Positions 1 to 6,146 are shown, numbered from the stretch's first letter. The stretch: DNA of 8,109 nucleotides from an uncultured Polymorphobacter sp. (GCA_937894055.1 CALDHQ010000258.1:1-8109); one strand, 5' to 3'. Notes: generated by a model from the letters alone, not told the origin. Made by a program: numbers and translations.

Positions 1-409
1 CTCGGGCAGCAGCCGCTGCGTGAGCGGCAGCGCGGCGGCGCCCTTCACAGGCGGCAGCAGCGCGACGCCCTTCACGCGTGTGAGTGGCAGCGGTGCGGCC
101 CCCAACGTCACCCTCGGCACCCAGCCCAGCGCCAGCGGCGCCAGCCTCGTAGGCCTCGTCGGCGTCCACAGCCGCCTGTACGTCAGCAGCAGACAGCACC
201 CTGGGCGCGAAACGGTTGCGGCGCCGCCTCACGGCACGCCAACCAAACGAGTCGTAGAACCGCTGCAGACGGTACCGCTGCTGCTTGTCTAGGGCAGCAG
301 GCCAGTGCCCTGTGCGCGTGCGGTGGATCAGCTGCGTGCGCTCCTCGGTGAACGGCGGCACGATACCCTCGAACAGCCAGTCGAAGGCCAGCGGTTGCCG
401 GTCGTTGGC
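1..409. other. Left-edge stretch of unrecognised origin, in frame with dnaE2
   Basis: Reading on the minus strand in the dnaE2 frame, this stretch encodes an Arg-rich segment (for example RLQRFYDSFGWRAVRRRRNR around residues 303-322) followed by low-complexity Ala/Gly/Glu sequence to the edge. I recognise no DnaE2 motif and no other family. The last 100 bases contain imperfect direct repeats: a 20-base unit at 20-39 matches 80-99 at 17 positions, and 38-48 matches 65-75 at 10 of 11. Plus-strand frames here are also open, as expected of very GC-rich DNA, but none has a convincing start. The stretch could be foreign sequence joined by a chimera, an insertion into dnaE2, or low-quality sequence. 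Confidence 0.5.
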
Positions 410-1162
410 GTCGAGCCGGAAGCGCACCGCATCGAACAGCTCGGCGGTTGCCGCCACCGCTTCGGGACAGGCGGCAAACAGCCGCGCCATTTCGGCGGGC
501 GGCTTGAGATGGCGTTCGGCATTGGCCGCAAGACGCCGGCCGGCGGTGCGGACCGTCCGGCCTTCGCGGATGCAGGTCATCACATCATGCAGCGGGCGAC
601 ATTCGGGCGTCGCATAGAGCGCGTCGTTGGTGGCGATCAGCGGCACGCCCGCCGCCTGCCCCAGCGCCATGGCGCGCGCCAGTTGCCGCGCATCGCTGCC
701 GGCGCGCAGCATCCGCGCCGCGAGCCAGACCGGGCTGCCGGTTTCGCGCAGCGCGTGCAGCAGCGGCGCATCGGCGGTGACGGCGATCAGCGCCAGCCCG
801 GCGGCATGATCGAGCAGGTCGCCAAGCTGGAGTTCGCAGTCGCCTTTGATGGTCCGCCGGTTGCCCAGCGTCAGCAGCCGCGTCAGCCGGCTCCAGCCGG
901 CGCGGTCGAGCGGATAGGCGATGATGTCGGGCGTCGCATCGGCGAACACCAGCCGCGCGCCGACGATCAGCCGGAAGCCGCCGAGCTTTTTCGCCGCCAC
1001 ATGCGCGCGCACCACGCCGGCGACGGTGTTGCGGTCGGCGATGCCGATGCCCGCCATGCCGAGGGCGTGCGCCTGCGCCACCATCTCGGCGGGCTGCGAC
1101 GCGCCGCGCAGGAAGCTGAACGCCGTCGCGGCGACGGGCTCGGCAAAGGCCGGCGCGGTCAT
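1..1162 (-). CDS. dnaE2: Error-prone DNA polymerase DnaE2 (ImuC), N-terminal part, runs off the left edge
   Basis: DnaE2 is the catalytic polymerase of the ImuA/ImuB/DnaE2 mutasome, which performs error-prone translesion synthesis after DNA damage. The ATG at 1160-1162 overlaps the imuB stop in an ATGA, and no Shine-Dalgarno is visible, so translation is probably coupled to imuB. The first ~250 residues are a typical DnaE2 PHP region: FSFLRGAS at 15-22, ADRNTVAGVVRAH at 42-54, LLTLGNRR at 96-103, then ATNDALY at 177-183, VMTCIREG at 194-201, GRRLAANAERHLKPPAEM at 208-225. After about residue 251 (near position 410) the frame stays open to the edge, but I see none of the expected polymerase sequence; it becomes basic and then Ala/Gly-rich. 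A full DnaE2 is roughly 1,000-1,100 residues, so the palm, fingers and clamp-binding regions are absent here. Gene identity is secure for residues 1-251; the remaining ~135 codons may not belong to this gene. Confidence 0.88.
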   Translation of the reverse strand, partial: MTAPAFAEPVAATAFSFLRGASQPAEMVAQAHALGMAGIGIADRNTVAGVVRAHVAAKKLGGFRLIVGARLVFADATPDIIAYPLDRAGWSRLTRLLTLGNRRTIKGDCELQLGDLLDHAAGLALIAVTADAPLLHALRETGSPVWLAARMLRAGSDARQLARAMALGQAAGVPLIATNDALYATPECRPLHDVMTCIREGRTVRTAGRRLAANAERHLKPPAEMARLFAACPEAVAATAELFDAVRFRLDANDRQPLAFDWLFEGIVPPFTEERTQLIHRTRTGHWPAALDKQQRYRLQRFYDSFGWRAVRRRRNRFAPRVLSAADVQAAVDADEAYEAGAAGAGLGAEGDVGGRTAATHTREGRRAAAACEGRRRAAAHAAAAAR

Positions 1163-2676
1163 GCAAACAGCCCGTGGATATACCAGAGCGGATCGCTGCG
1201 TTCTTCGTACAGCCCATGGCGAAACAGCCAGAAGCGGCGCCCCTCGGCATCCTCGACGCGGTAATAGTCGCGCGTCAGGCCGTGCTGGCCCGGGATATGC
1301 CCGTCGCGCCGCCGCCACCATTCGGGCGCGATGCGTTCGGGGCCTTCGGCATGGCACACGACATGCACCTGCCCGCGCCAGCGAAAGCGTTGCGGCGGCC
1401 CGTCGGGAAAGCTGGTGATGGTGGTGACCGCCGCGGGCGGGTCGAGCAGCAGCAGCGGTCGCAGCGGTCGGCCGGCGTCGGTTGGCCACGGTGCCGCCGT
1501 GCCGGTGGCGGGCACCAGCTGCTGTGCGCTTTCGGGGATATGCGTATCGCGCGGGCGCAGCTGGCAAATATTGTCCGGACCGAGCCGCGTCGCCAGCCGG
1601 TCGATCAGCGCCGCGACGCTGTCGTCACCGACACTGGCGCCATCGCCACTGTCGAGCGCAATCTGCCGTGCGCCAAGCGGCTGGGTGCGCGGCACGGCCA
1701 GCGTCAGGCTGTCAAAACCGAAGCCGGGGTCGAGCGGGTCGGACAGGCTGTCGATGCGTTCGCGCAGCAGCCGCATCACCACGGCGGCATCACGCACCGG
1801 CAGCCCGGTTTCCACCACAAGCCGCCGCCGCGCGCCGTCGCTGCGTTCGAGCGTCACGACAAAGCGCCGCCCGCCGATGGCCCGCGCCTCCATCTGGCGT
1901 GCGGTTTGAACCAGCAGGTCTTCGAGCACGTCGAGCACGGCTTCGGTGTGCGCCAGCGGCTCGGCAAACCGCGCGCGGGCGCCGATGGCGGCGGGCGCCT
2001 GGCGCGCGGCGATGGGGTTGGACACCTCCCCCATTATCGCGCGCAGGCGCTGCACTGCGTCCGCCCCGAAGCGCGCCGCCAGCCCCGCCATTGGCCGCCG
2101 TGCCAGATCGCCCAGCGTCGCCAGGCCGGCGCGACGCAGGCCGGATAGCGCGTCCGCGGACAGTTCGAGCGCGGTCACCGGCAGGTCGCGGACATCGCCA
2201 CCGGCGCGCCCGTGCCGCGCCAGCGCGCGGGCGGCGGCCGCATGCGCGGCAAAGGCGTGGCGCGTTGTCAGCCCGGCGTCCGCGACTGCCTGCGCCGCCA
2301 GCACCGCCTCGCCACCGAACAGGTGCGCGCAGCCGGTGATGTCGAGGATCAAGCCGTCGGGCGGGTCGGGCGCCACCATCGGCGTGAAGCGCTGCATGTG
2401 CGCCGCCAGCCGTTCGAGCAGCGCCGCATCGGCGGCGGGGTCGTGCGGGCGCGTCTGCAAGGTCGGGCATCGCGCCCGCGCATCGGCGAGCGTCATGCCG
2501 ACGCCCAGCCCGGCCCGCGCAGCGGGTGCGCCAACCGCCGACAGCCGCAAGGCATTGCCGGCGCGCACCACCAGCGCGAAGGGGGTTTCAGGCGGCGCGG
2601 CTGGCAGCGGCGGCTCCGGCAAGGCCCGTTCGCACGGCAGATAGACAAACCACAGCGCCAGATAGCGGCGTGTCAT
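1159..2676 (-). CDS. imuB: ImuB, catalytically inactive Y-family polymerase-like mutasome subunit
   Basis: ImuB bridges the beta clamp, ImuA and DnaE2 in the SOS translesion complex. I chose the ATG at 2676 because the protein then begins MTRRYLALWFVYLPCER, the usual ImuB N-terminus; upstream in-frame starts would add a Pro-rich leader that lies inside imuA. The product is 505 residues, normal for the family. The N-terminal half is DinB/Y-family-like: LSAVG at 45-49 and LILDITGCAHLFGGE at 109-123. The acidic catalytic set is not intact: the first metal-binding Asp region reads LALWF (6-10), and the Asp-Glu pair before LD(I/V)T is Asp107-Gly108, consistent with a non-catalytic role. A helix-hairpin-helix-like segment lies at about 176-215. 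The C-terminus carries the alphaproteobacterial hallmarks QLRPRDTHIPE (372-382), RDYYRVEDAEGRRFWLFR (469-486) and the terminal WYIHGLFA. No Shine-Dalgarno precedes the start; coupling to imuA through an 89-bp overlap is likely. Confidence 0.95.
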   Translation of the reverse strand: MTRRYLALWFVYLPCERALPEPPLPAAPPETPFALVVRAGNALRLSAVGAPAARAGLGVGMTLADARARCPTLQTRPHDPAADAALLERLAAHMQRFTPMVAPDPPDGLILDITGCAHLFGGEAVLAAQAVADAGLTTRHAFAAHAAAARALARHGRAGGDVRDLPVTALELSADALSGLRRAGLATLGDLARRPMAGLAARFGADAVQRLRAIMGEVSNPIAARQAPAAIGARARFAEPLAHTEAVLDVLEDLLVQTARQMEARAIGGRRFVVTLERSDGARRRLVVETGLPVRDAAVVMRLLRERIDSLSDPLDPGFGFDSLTLAVPRTQPLGARQIALDSGDGASVGDDSVAALIDRLATRLGPDNICQLRPRDTHIPESAQQLVPATGTAAPWPTDAGRPLRPLLLLDPPAAVTTITSFPDGPPQRFRWRGQVHVVCHAEGPERIAPEWWRRRDGHIPGQHGLTRDYYRVEDAEGRRFWLFRHGLYEERSDPLWYIHGLFA

Positions 2677-3349
2677 GAATACCGGCGTCCGGGGTTGGGG
2701 TGGTGTCGGGGGCTTCGCGGTAGCATCCATCTTGGTCATTCCATTCGAGTCGCCAGCGCCCGCCGGACGCGCCGCCGCGCCGCCGCTGCAGCTCGACATC
2801 GAGTGCGGGCAGCCCCGGCGCATTGGCTTCGCGCGGGCTGGCGCGTGCACTGCGCACCAGCCAGCGCTGGTGCGCCGCACTGGGGCGCACCTCCGCATCG
2901 CCGCGCAGCATGATGACCGGCACGCGCGAGCGTTCGGCCGCCAGCACCAGCCGCCGGCTCGCGGTCAGCGCATATTCGGGAAAGCGCCGCCAGCTCGCCA
3001 GCACCACCGCCGCCAGCCCCGGACAGCGCGCACCTTCCAACCCGGCGCGCAGCATGCCGGTGCCGTCGCGCGCTTCGACCAGCACCAGCCGCGCCGGATC
3101 GAGCCCCAGCCCGATCAACCCCTCGCCGTAGGGCTGCATGCTGAGCACCGCCTGGCGCGCGGCATGCACCAGCATGACCGGTCGCCGCCCGGCGGCATCA
3201 ATCGCCGCAAACGCAAACGCCAGCGCCGCCGCCCAGTCATCGGCGGCGGCATGGATTTCGTGCAACTGGCCAGCGCCGAGCGCCGGCAAAGCTTCGGCGC
3301 GGGCGGCAAGCGGCAGTCTGGCGACGGCAGATGGTGCGTGTTGAAACAT
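2588..3349 (-). CDS. imuA: ImuA, SOS-induced mutasome accessory protein
   Basis: ImuA is the RecA/SulA-like accessory partner of ImuB and DnaE2. The ATG at 3347-3349 gives 253 residues starting MFQHAPSAVARLPL. A TTG at 3376 would add nine residues but sits 1 bp from the LexA box, so I prefer the ATG. Recognisable features are the LHEIHAA segment (29-35), YGEGLIGLGLDPARLVLVEA (74-93, the most diagnostic ImuA stretch), LAAVVLASW (112-120) and SRRLVLAAERSRVPVIMLR (131-149), then RWRLEWN (198-204) and a C-terminal LSGAVVCL (229-236). There is no Walker A motif, as usual for this group. The gene is first in the imuA-imuB-dnaE2 operon, directly downstream of a GTTC-N7-GTTC LexA box, so DNA-damage induction is expected. 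Its last 89 bp overlap the imuB start in another frame. No strong ribosome binding site is visible before the ATG. Confidence 0.93.
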   Translation of the reverse strand: MFQHAPSAVARLPLAARAEALPALGAGQLHEIHAAADDWAAALAFAFAAIDAAGRRPVMLVHAARQAVLSMQPYGEGLIGLGLDPARLVLVEARDGTGMLRAGLEGARCPGLAAVVLASWRRFPEYALTASRRLVLAAERSRVPVIMLRGDAEVRPSAAHQRWLVRSARASPREANAPGLPALDVELQRRRGGASGGRWRLEWNDQDGCYREAPDTTPTPDAGIHDTPLSGAVVCLSAVRTGLAGAAAASRAA

Positions 3350-3377
3350 GGTGGCAGATGCCCGAATCGGTATCAAT

Positions 3378-3392
3378 GTTCCTATTATGTTC
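3378..3392 (-). promoter_or_regulatory. LexA-binding SOS box of imuA
   Basis: On the plus strand GTTC occurs at 3378-3381 and again at 3389-3392, separated by exactly seven bases. This is the direct-repeat GTTC-N7-GTTC operator established for alphaproteobacterial LexA. It ends 28 bp upstream of the imuA ATG and overlaps the best -10-like hexamer, so bound LexA should block transcription of the mutasome operon until RecA-stimulated LexA cleavage. The intervening bases are AT-rich, as is common in functional boxes. Confidence 0.88.
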
Positions 3393-3413
3393 TATTTTCG
3401 CTGACAGAGTCCA
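3384..3413 (-). promoter_or_regulatory. Possible imuA promoter
   Basis: Read on the minus strand, CATAAT at 3389-3384 matches five of six positions of the -10 consensus. An 18-bp spacer separates it from TGGACT at 3413-3408, a weak -35-like hexamer (four of six matches). The -10 lies inside the LexA box, the expected geometry for repression by occlusion. The -35 assignment is soft; the transcription start cannot be fixed from sequence alone. Confidence 0.35.
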
Positions 3414-3487
3414 CCGACTCTCGCGTGGCGGCGCGACCACTTTGTCGGCATGCGCCGATTGACGGGCGGCGGTTTTCGGTCCCCTTT

Positions 3488-3501
3488 GTCAGCGTACTGA
3501 C
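3488..3501. promoter_or_regulatory. Short inverted repeat upstream of the SDR gene
   Basis: GTCAG (3488-3492) and CTGAC (3497-3501) are perfect 5-bp arms around a 4-bp spacer, 36 bp before the SDR start codon. The size and place would suit an operator for a dimeric repressor such as a TetR or MarR protein, but no regulator gene is in the window and arms this short can occur by chance. I could not find a convincing -35/-10 pair for the SDR gene in this divergent spacer. Confidence 0.2.
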
Positions 3502-3536
3502 GATTCAACGCAGACAGACTTGGGAGGGAATTGCCG

Positions 3537-4310
3537 ATGACTTTCATCAATTCGCGATCGGTACGCGGTTCGATCGCGTTCATCACCGGCGGCGCCAGCG
3601 GCATGGGCGCCGCGACCGCACGGCTGTTCGCCGCCGAAGGCGCGCATGTCGCGGTCATCGACCGCGATGCGGCGGGGCTTGATGCGGTGCTCGCCGATAT
3701 CGCGGCCGCCGGCGGCACGGCACGCGGCTGGGCGGTCGACATCGGCGACCACGCTGCGGTCGATGCGACGGTGGCCGAAGCAGCAAAGCATTTCGGCGGG
3801 CTCGACATCATCGTCAACAACGCCGGCATCGCCGGTTTCAGCGCGATCGACGGCGACGGCTATGACGATCTGTGGGAACGCATGCTGCGCATCAATTTGA
3901 GCGCGCACCAGTGGATCGTCCGCGCCGCCCTGCCGTGGCTGCGCAAGTCGAAGTCGCCGCGCATCGTCAACATCGCCTCGACCGAAGCCCTCGGCGCCAC
4001 AGCGTATGACAGCGCCTATGCGGCGGCGAAGGCCGGGGTCACCGGGCTGACGCGCGCGCTCGCCGTCGACCTCGGCCCCGAAGCGATCACCGTCAACTGC
4101 ATCTGCCCCGGCCCGATCGACACCGGCATGACCGCCGGCGTCGAAGCCGACAAAAAAATCATCTTCGCCAAGCGCCGTACCGCGCTCAAGCGCTACGGCG
4201 CCCCCGAGGAGGTCGCACACATCACGCTGAGCCTGTGCCTGCCGGCAGCATCATACATCACCGGCGCGGTCATCCCCGTCGATGGCGGGCTGTTTGCGCG
4301 CAATGCGTGA
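3537..4310 (+). CDS. Classical short-chain dehydrogenase/reductase, NAD-preferring
   Basis: This is a cytosolic Rossmann-fold oxidoreductase that interconverts a hydroxyl and a carbonyl group; the substrate cannot be read from the sequence. GGGAGG at 3522-3527 lies 9 bp before the ATG at 3537 but only 3 bp before an in-frame TTG at 3531, so the ATG is the likelier start, giving 257 residues, normal for a classical SDR. Visible motifs are the cofactor loop TGGASGMG (17-24), Asp42 at the end of the second strand (typical of NAD rather than NADP use), NNAG (94-97), and a complete catalytic set Asn120, Ser148, Tyr161, Lys165 in YAAAK. CPGPIDTGMT (190-199) and the C-terminal YITGAVIPVDGG are also typical. 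It is divergent from imuA and stands alone on its strand. Proximity to the acyl-CoA genes hints at lipid or alicyclic metabolism, but they are on the opposite strand beyond a tRNA, so functional linkage is only a guess. Confidence 0.93.
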   Translation: MTFINSRSVRGSIAFITGGASGMGAATARLFAAEGAHVAVIDRDAAGLDAVLADIAAAGGTARGWAVDIGDHAAVDATVAEAAKHFGGLDIIVNNAGIAGFSAIDGDGYDDLWERMLRINLSAHQWIVRAALPWLRKSKSPRIVNIASTEALGATAYDSAYAAAKAGVTGLTRALAVDLGPEAITVNCICPGPIDTGMTAGVEADKKIIFAKRRTALKRYGAPEEVAHITLSLCLPAASYITGAVIPVDGGLFARNA

Positions 4311-4333
4311 ATTGTTTTGCTGAAAATGTCGCG

Positions 4334-4356
4334 CGGTCCGGGTTAACCCCGGACCG
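4334..4356. terminator. Strong hairpin between convergent SDR and tRNA-Leu genes
   Basis: Nine paired bases (4334-4342 with 4348-4356) around the 5-base loop 4343-4347 form a very GC-rich stem starting 24 bp after the SDR stop codon and just past the 3' end of the oppositely oriented tRNA gene. Neither flank has a proper T-run; the minus-strand side has only a short ATTTTC. The position suits a bidirectional transcription stop or a 3'-end stabilising hairpin. I call it a terminator from position and stem strength only. Confidence 0.5.
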
Positions 4357-4366
4357 GCTGGCTGAA

Positions 4367-4453
4367 TGGTGCGGTCAAGAAGACTCGAACTTCCACGGGC
4401 TTTCGCCCACAACGACCTCAACGTTGCGCGTCTACCAGTTCCGCCATGACCGC
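4367..4453 (-). tRNA. tRNA-Leu (GAG)
   Basis: The gene folds as a complete class II tRNA on the minus strand. The 7-bp acceptor stem pairs GCGGTCA with TGACCGC, followed by discriminator A and an encoded CCA (4369-4367). The D arm reads TGGCGGAACTGGTAGACGC, the usual tRNA-Leu form. The anticodon stem is CAACG/CGTTG around loop TTGAGGT, with anticodon GAG at 4419-4417, reading CUC and CUU leucine codons. The long variable arm (GGGC, GAAA loop, GCCC) confirms a leucine/serine-type tRNA. The T arm has loop TTCGAGT, with one G-T pair closing the stem. Length is 87 nt including CCA. It stands alone, 86 bp downstream of the thiolase-like gene on the same strand. Confidence 0.96.
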
Positions 4454-4468
4454 ACGATCAACTGCATC

Positions 4469-4483
4469 CGGGGTCAGACCCCG
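4469..4483. repeat. GGGGTC/GACCCC mini-palindrome upstream of the tRNA gene
   Basis: CGGGGT (4469-4474) and ACCCCG (4478-4483) form a perfect 6-bp stem with loop CAG, in the 86-bp spacer between the thiolase-like gene and the tRNA. A second palindrome, a 12-bp GC-only one at 4514-4525 that contains a NotI-type octamer, lies closer to the thiolase stop. Palindromes built on GGGGTC...GACCCC recur in intergenic regions of many proteobacterial genomes, from general recollection. Here it could be such a dispersed element, part of the thiolase 3' end, or chance. The spacer should also hold the tRNA promoter, but I cannot point to convincing hexamers. Confidence 0.4.
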
Positions 4484-4539
4484 TCCGGTAGAGGCGCGCG
4501 AGTAGCAGACCGCGCGCGGCCGCGCAACCATCTGTCGCG

Positions 4540-6054
4540 CTAAATCAGCACGGCGGTGTTGGCGGGGCTGCCGCTGGTGACGCGGATGCGGCGGCCGATG
4601 ACCGGCACATCGATCAGCGCGCCGGGGTTGTCCTTGAGCTGCGCCAGGAAGCGTTCGCCATTATCGAGTCGCCCGATGATGATGCCGAGTGCAGGTTCGC
4701 CCTTGTCGTGCATGACGGTGAAGGCTTCGATGGCACCCTCTCCGTCGGGCTGCTCGTTGAGCGGCGGGCCCTTCAGCGCATCGACTTCGGCCTGGTAGAC
4801 ATCGGGGTCATCGCGGACCCAGTCGTTCGCCGGCACGGTCGAATAGACGCCGAAGCTGTGCTTGGTCAGATAGCCGCCGTTGGCGGTGACCATGCCCCAG
4901 CTGCCGGGCTTGGCGCGGCAGTGCGCCACGACTTCGGCGATGCCGTGCATCGAATAATTGTTCCCCGGCCCGCCGAAATACGGCAACCCGCCGGTAAGCG
5001 TCAGCCCGCGCGGATCGTCGTGCTTCAGCCCGATCATGTCGGCAGCGATTTCGACGGCAGAAGGGAAGCAGCTGTAGATGTCGATATGGCCGATGTCGGC
5101 GGTGGTGATGCCGGCCTGCTTGAGCGCGTGCGCCGCACCGATGCGGATGGCGGGCGCGCTGTGATAATCGACGCGGTCGCTGACCAGATAATGTTCGTGC
5201 GTGTCGGCGCTGCCGTGCAGATAGACGCGCTTCGATTCGGGCACGCCGGCGGCGTCGGCGGCCGCCGTCGACATCAGCAGCACTGCGGCCGCCTGATCGA
5301 CGAACATGTTGGAGTTGAGGTATTTGGTATAGGGATAGCCGATGTAGCGGTTGTCGCCGACGGGCGAGATCAGCTCCTCGGCGCTGCGTTCGATCGGCAG
5401 CGCGGCATAGGGGTTCTTGGCGGCGACCTGCGTGAAGCGGTGCATCAGCGCACCGATGGCGGCACGCTGTTCGAGCGGGCTGCGGCCGTAATAGGCGCCG
5501 AGCGCGTTTTCGAACATCGGATAGACGCTGACCGGCATGATGATGCCGTGCGCGGCTTCGTGGCGCGAGATCATCGTCGGTTCCTTGCCGAGCGATTCGG
5601 CCTCGTCACCGGTGTCTTCGGACCAGTCGAGCGCCAGCCCGGCCTTTTGCGCCTTGGCTTGCGACCGCAGCGGCTCGCAACCGGCGAGCAACGCGACATC
5701 GCATTCGCCGGTGCGGATGCTTTCGGCGAACAGATTGACCAGCATCTGCGGCGTGTTGCCGCCGACGGGGCCATAGAGCAGCCGCTTGGGGCTTTGGCCG
5801 AGGCGCTTGGCCATTGATTTCGGGAAGTTGGTGTAGTGGCCGAACGGCGCCTTGAACGCCGGCGACGAATCGGCAAACAGCCGCACCACGGCAATCGCAT
5901 CGACCTTGATATCATGCCCGCCGCTATCGGCGAGCGCGCCCTTGCCCACCGTTTCGAGCATGTCGAGCGGCGACTGCGCATCCTGCGGGGCGGAGGTGCG
6001 GTCGGTGTACTGGCTGATGCCGACAAGGACGGGGGTGCGGGGATTGGCGCGCAT
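4540..6054 (-). CDS. Thiolase-superfamily (acetyl-CoA acetyltransferase-like) protein with substituted catalytic residues
   Basis: The fold and overall order follow the thiolase/SCP-x group, usually annotated acetyl-CoA acetyltransferase. The ATG at 6054 is preceded by GGAG six bases upstream and gives 504 residues starting MRANPRTPVLVGISQYTDR; an upstream in-frame start would extend into the intergenic inverted repeat. Recognisable blocks are NTPQMLVNLFAESIRTGECD (100-119), LLAGCEPLR (122-130), SNMFVDQAAAVLLMS (248-262), IDIYSCFPSAVEIA (324-337) and TANGGYLTKHSFGVYS (390-405). By my alignment the nucleophilic Cys is Gly99, the HDCF or EAF block reads YSCF (327-330), the GHP His is Gly362, and the C-terminal Cys position is Ala391/Asn392. 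It is therefore unlikely to be an ordinary thiolase. The extra ~100 C-terminal residues recall the added domain of mycobacterial thiolase-like protein type 1. It follows the acyl-CoA dehydrogenase after 103 bp and probably shares its transcript. It may act on branched or unusual acyl-CoA substrates, which is inference. Confidence 0.88.
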   Translation of the reverse strand: MRANPRTPVLVGISQYTDRTSAPQDAQSPLDMLETVGKGALADSGGHDIKVDAIAVVRLFADSSPAFKAPFGHYTNFPKSMAKRLGQSPKRLLYGPVGGNTPQMLVNLFAESIRTGECDVALLAGCEPLRSQAKAQKAGLALDWSEDTGDEAESLGKEPTMISRHEAAHGIIMPVSVYPMFENALGAYYGRSPLEQRAAIGALMHRFTQVAAKNPYAALPIERSAEELISPVGDNRYIGYPYTKYLNSNMFVDQAAAVLLMSTAAADAAGVPESKRVYLHGSADTHEHYLVSDRVDYHSAPAIRIGAAHALKQAGITTADIGHIDIYSCFPSAVEIAADMIGLKHDDPRGLTLTGGLPYFGGPGNNYSMHGIAEVVAHCRAKPGSWGMVTANGGYLTKHSFGVYSTVPANDWVRDDPDVYQAEVDALKGPPLNEQPDGEGAIEAFTVMHDKGEPALGIIIGRLDNGERFLAQLKDNPGALIDVPVIGRRIRVTSGSPANTAVLI

Positions 6055-6074
6055 GCGAGTCTCCAAGTGGCAGA

Positions 6075-6146
6075 GCCTCCGGCGGGCAGGGCTAAGCCCT
6101 GCACCCAATTGTTGGGTGCAGGGTCTAGACCCTGCCCGCCGGAGGC
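6075..6146. repeat. 72-nt nested inverted repeat between acyl-CoA dehydrogenase and thiolase-like genes
   Basis: The outer arms are 17 bp and perfect (6075-6091 with 6130-6146). Inside an asymmetric bulge (CTAAG against TCTAGA), a second perfect 12-bp stem closes on a 3-base loop TTG. Each half also contains its own palindrome: CAGGGCT/AGCCCTG on the left and CAGGGTCTAGACCCTG on the right. The structure can thus form either one long hairpin or a two-hairpin form. It begins 12 bp after the dehydrogenase stop and ends 21 bp before the thiolase-like start, leaving the thiolase Shine-Dalgarno free. No T-run follows. It could be an attenuator, an mRNA-stabilising hairpin or a REP/MITE-like mobile palindrome. 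Confidence 0.85.

Noticed and set aside
305..1264. Long open plus-strand frame opposite dnaE2
   Set aside because: It is an antisense shadow in very GC-rich DNA: rich in Arg/Gln/His, without a ribosome binding site or family motifs, and it overlaps clear dnaE2 coding sequence.
1174..2148. 324-codon plus-strand frame opposite imuB
   Set aside because: No recognisable domain and antisense to a complete, canonical ImuB; treated as a shadow.
2677..2898. N-terminal extension of ImuB to an upstream in-frame start
   Set aside because: The added residues are Pro/Arg-rich, lie inside imuA and precede the canonical MTRRYLALW start.
4367..4453. tRNA-Leu as an integration site for a genomic island
   Set aside because: No integrase gene and no direct repeat of the tRNA 3' end elsewhere in the window; neighbours look like ordinary chromosomal genes.
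4708..5817. 369-codon plus-strand frame opposite the thiolase-like gene
   Set aside because: Third-position GC bias keeps the antisense frame open. The composition (Asp/Ala/Val/Gly/His repeats) matches a shadow, and the minus-strand protein has clear family motifs.
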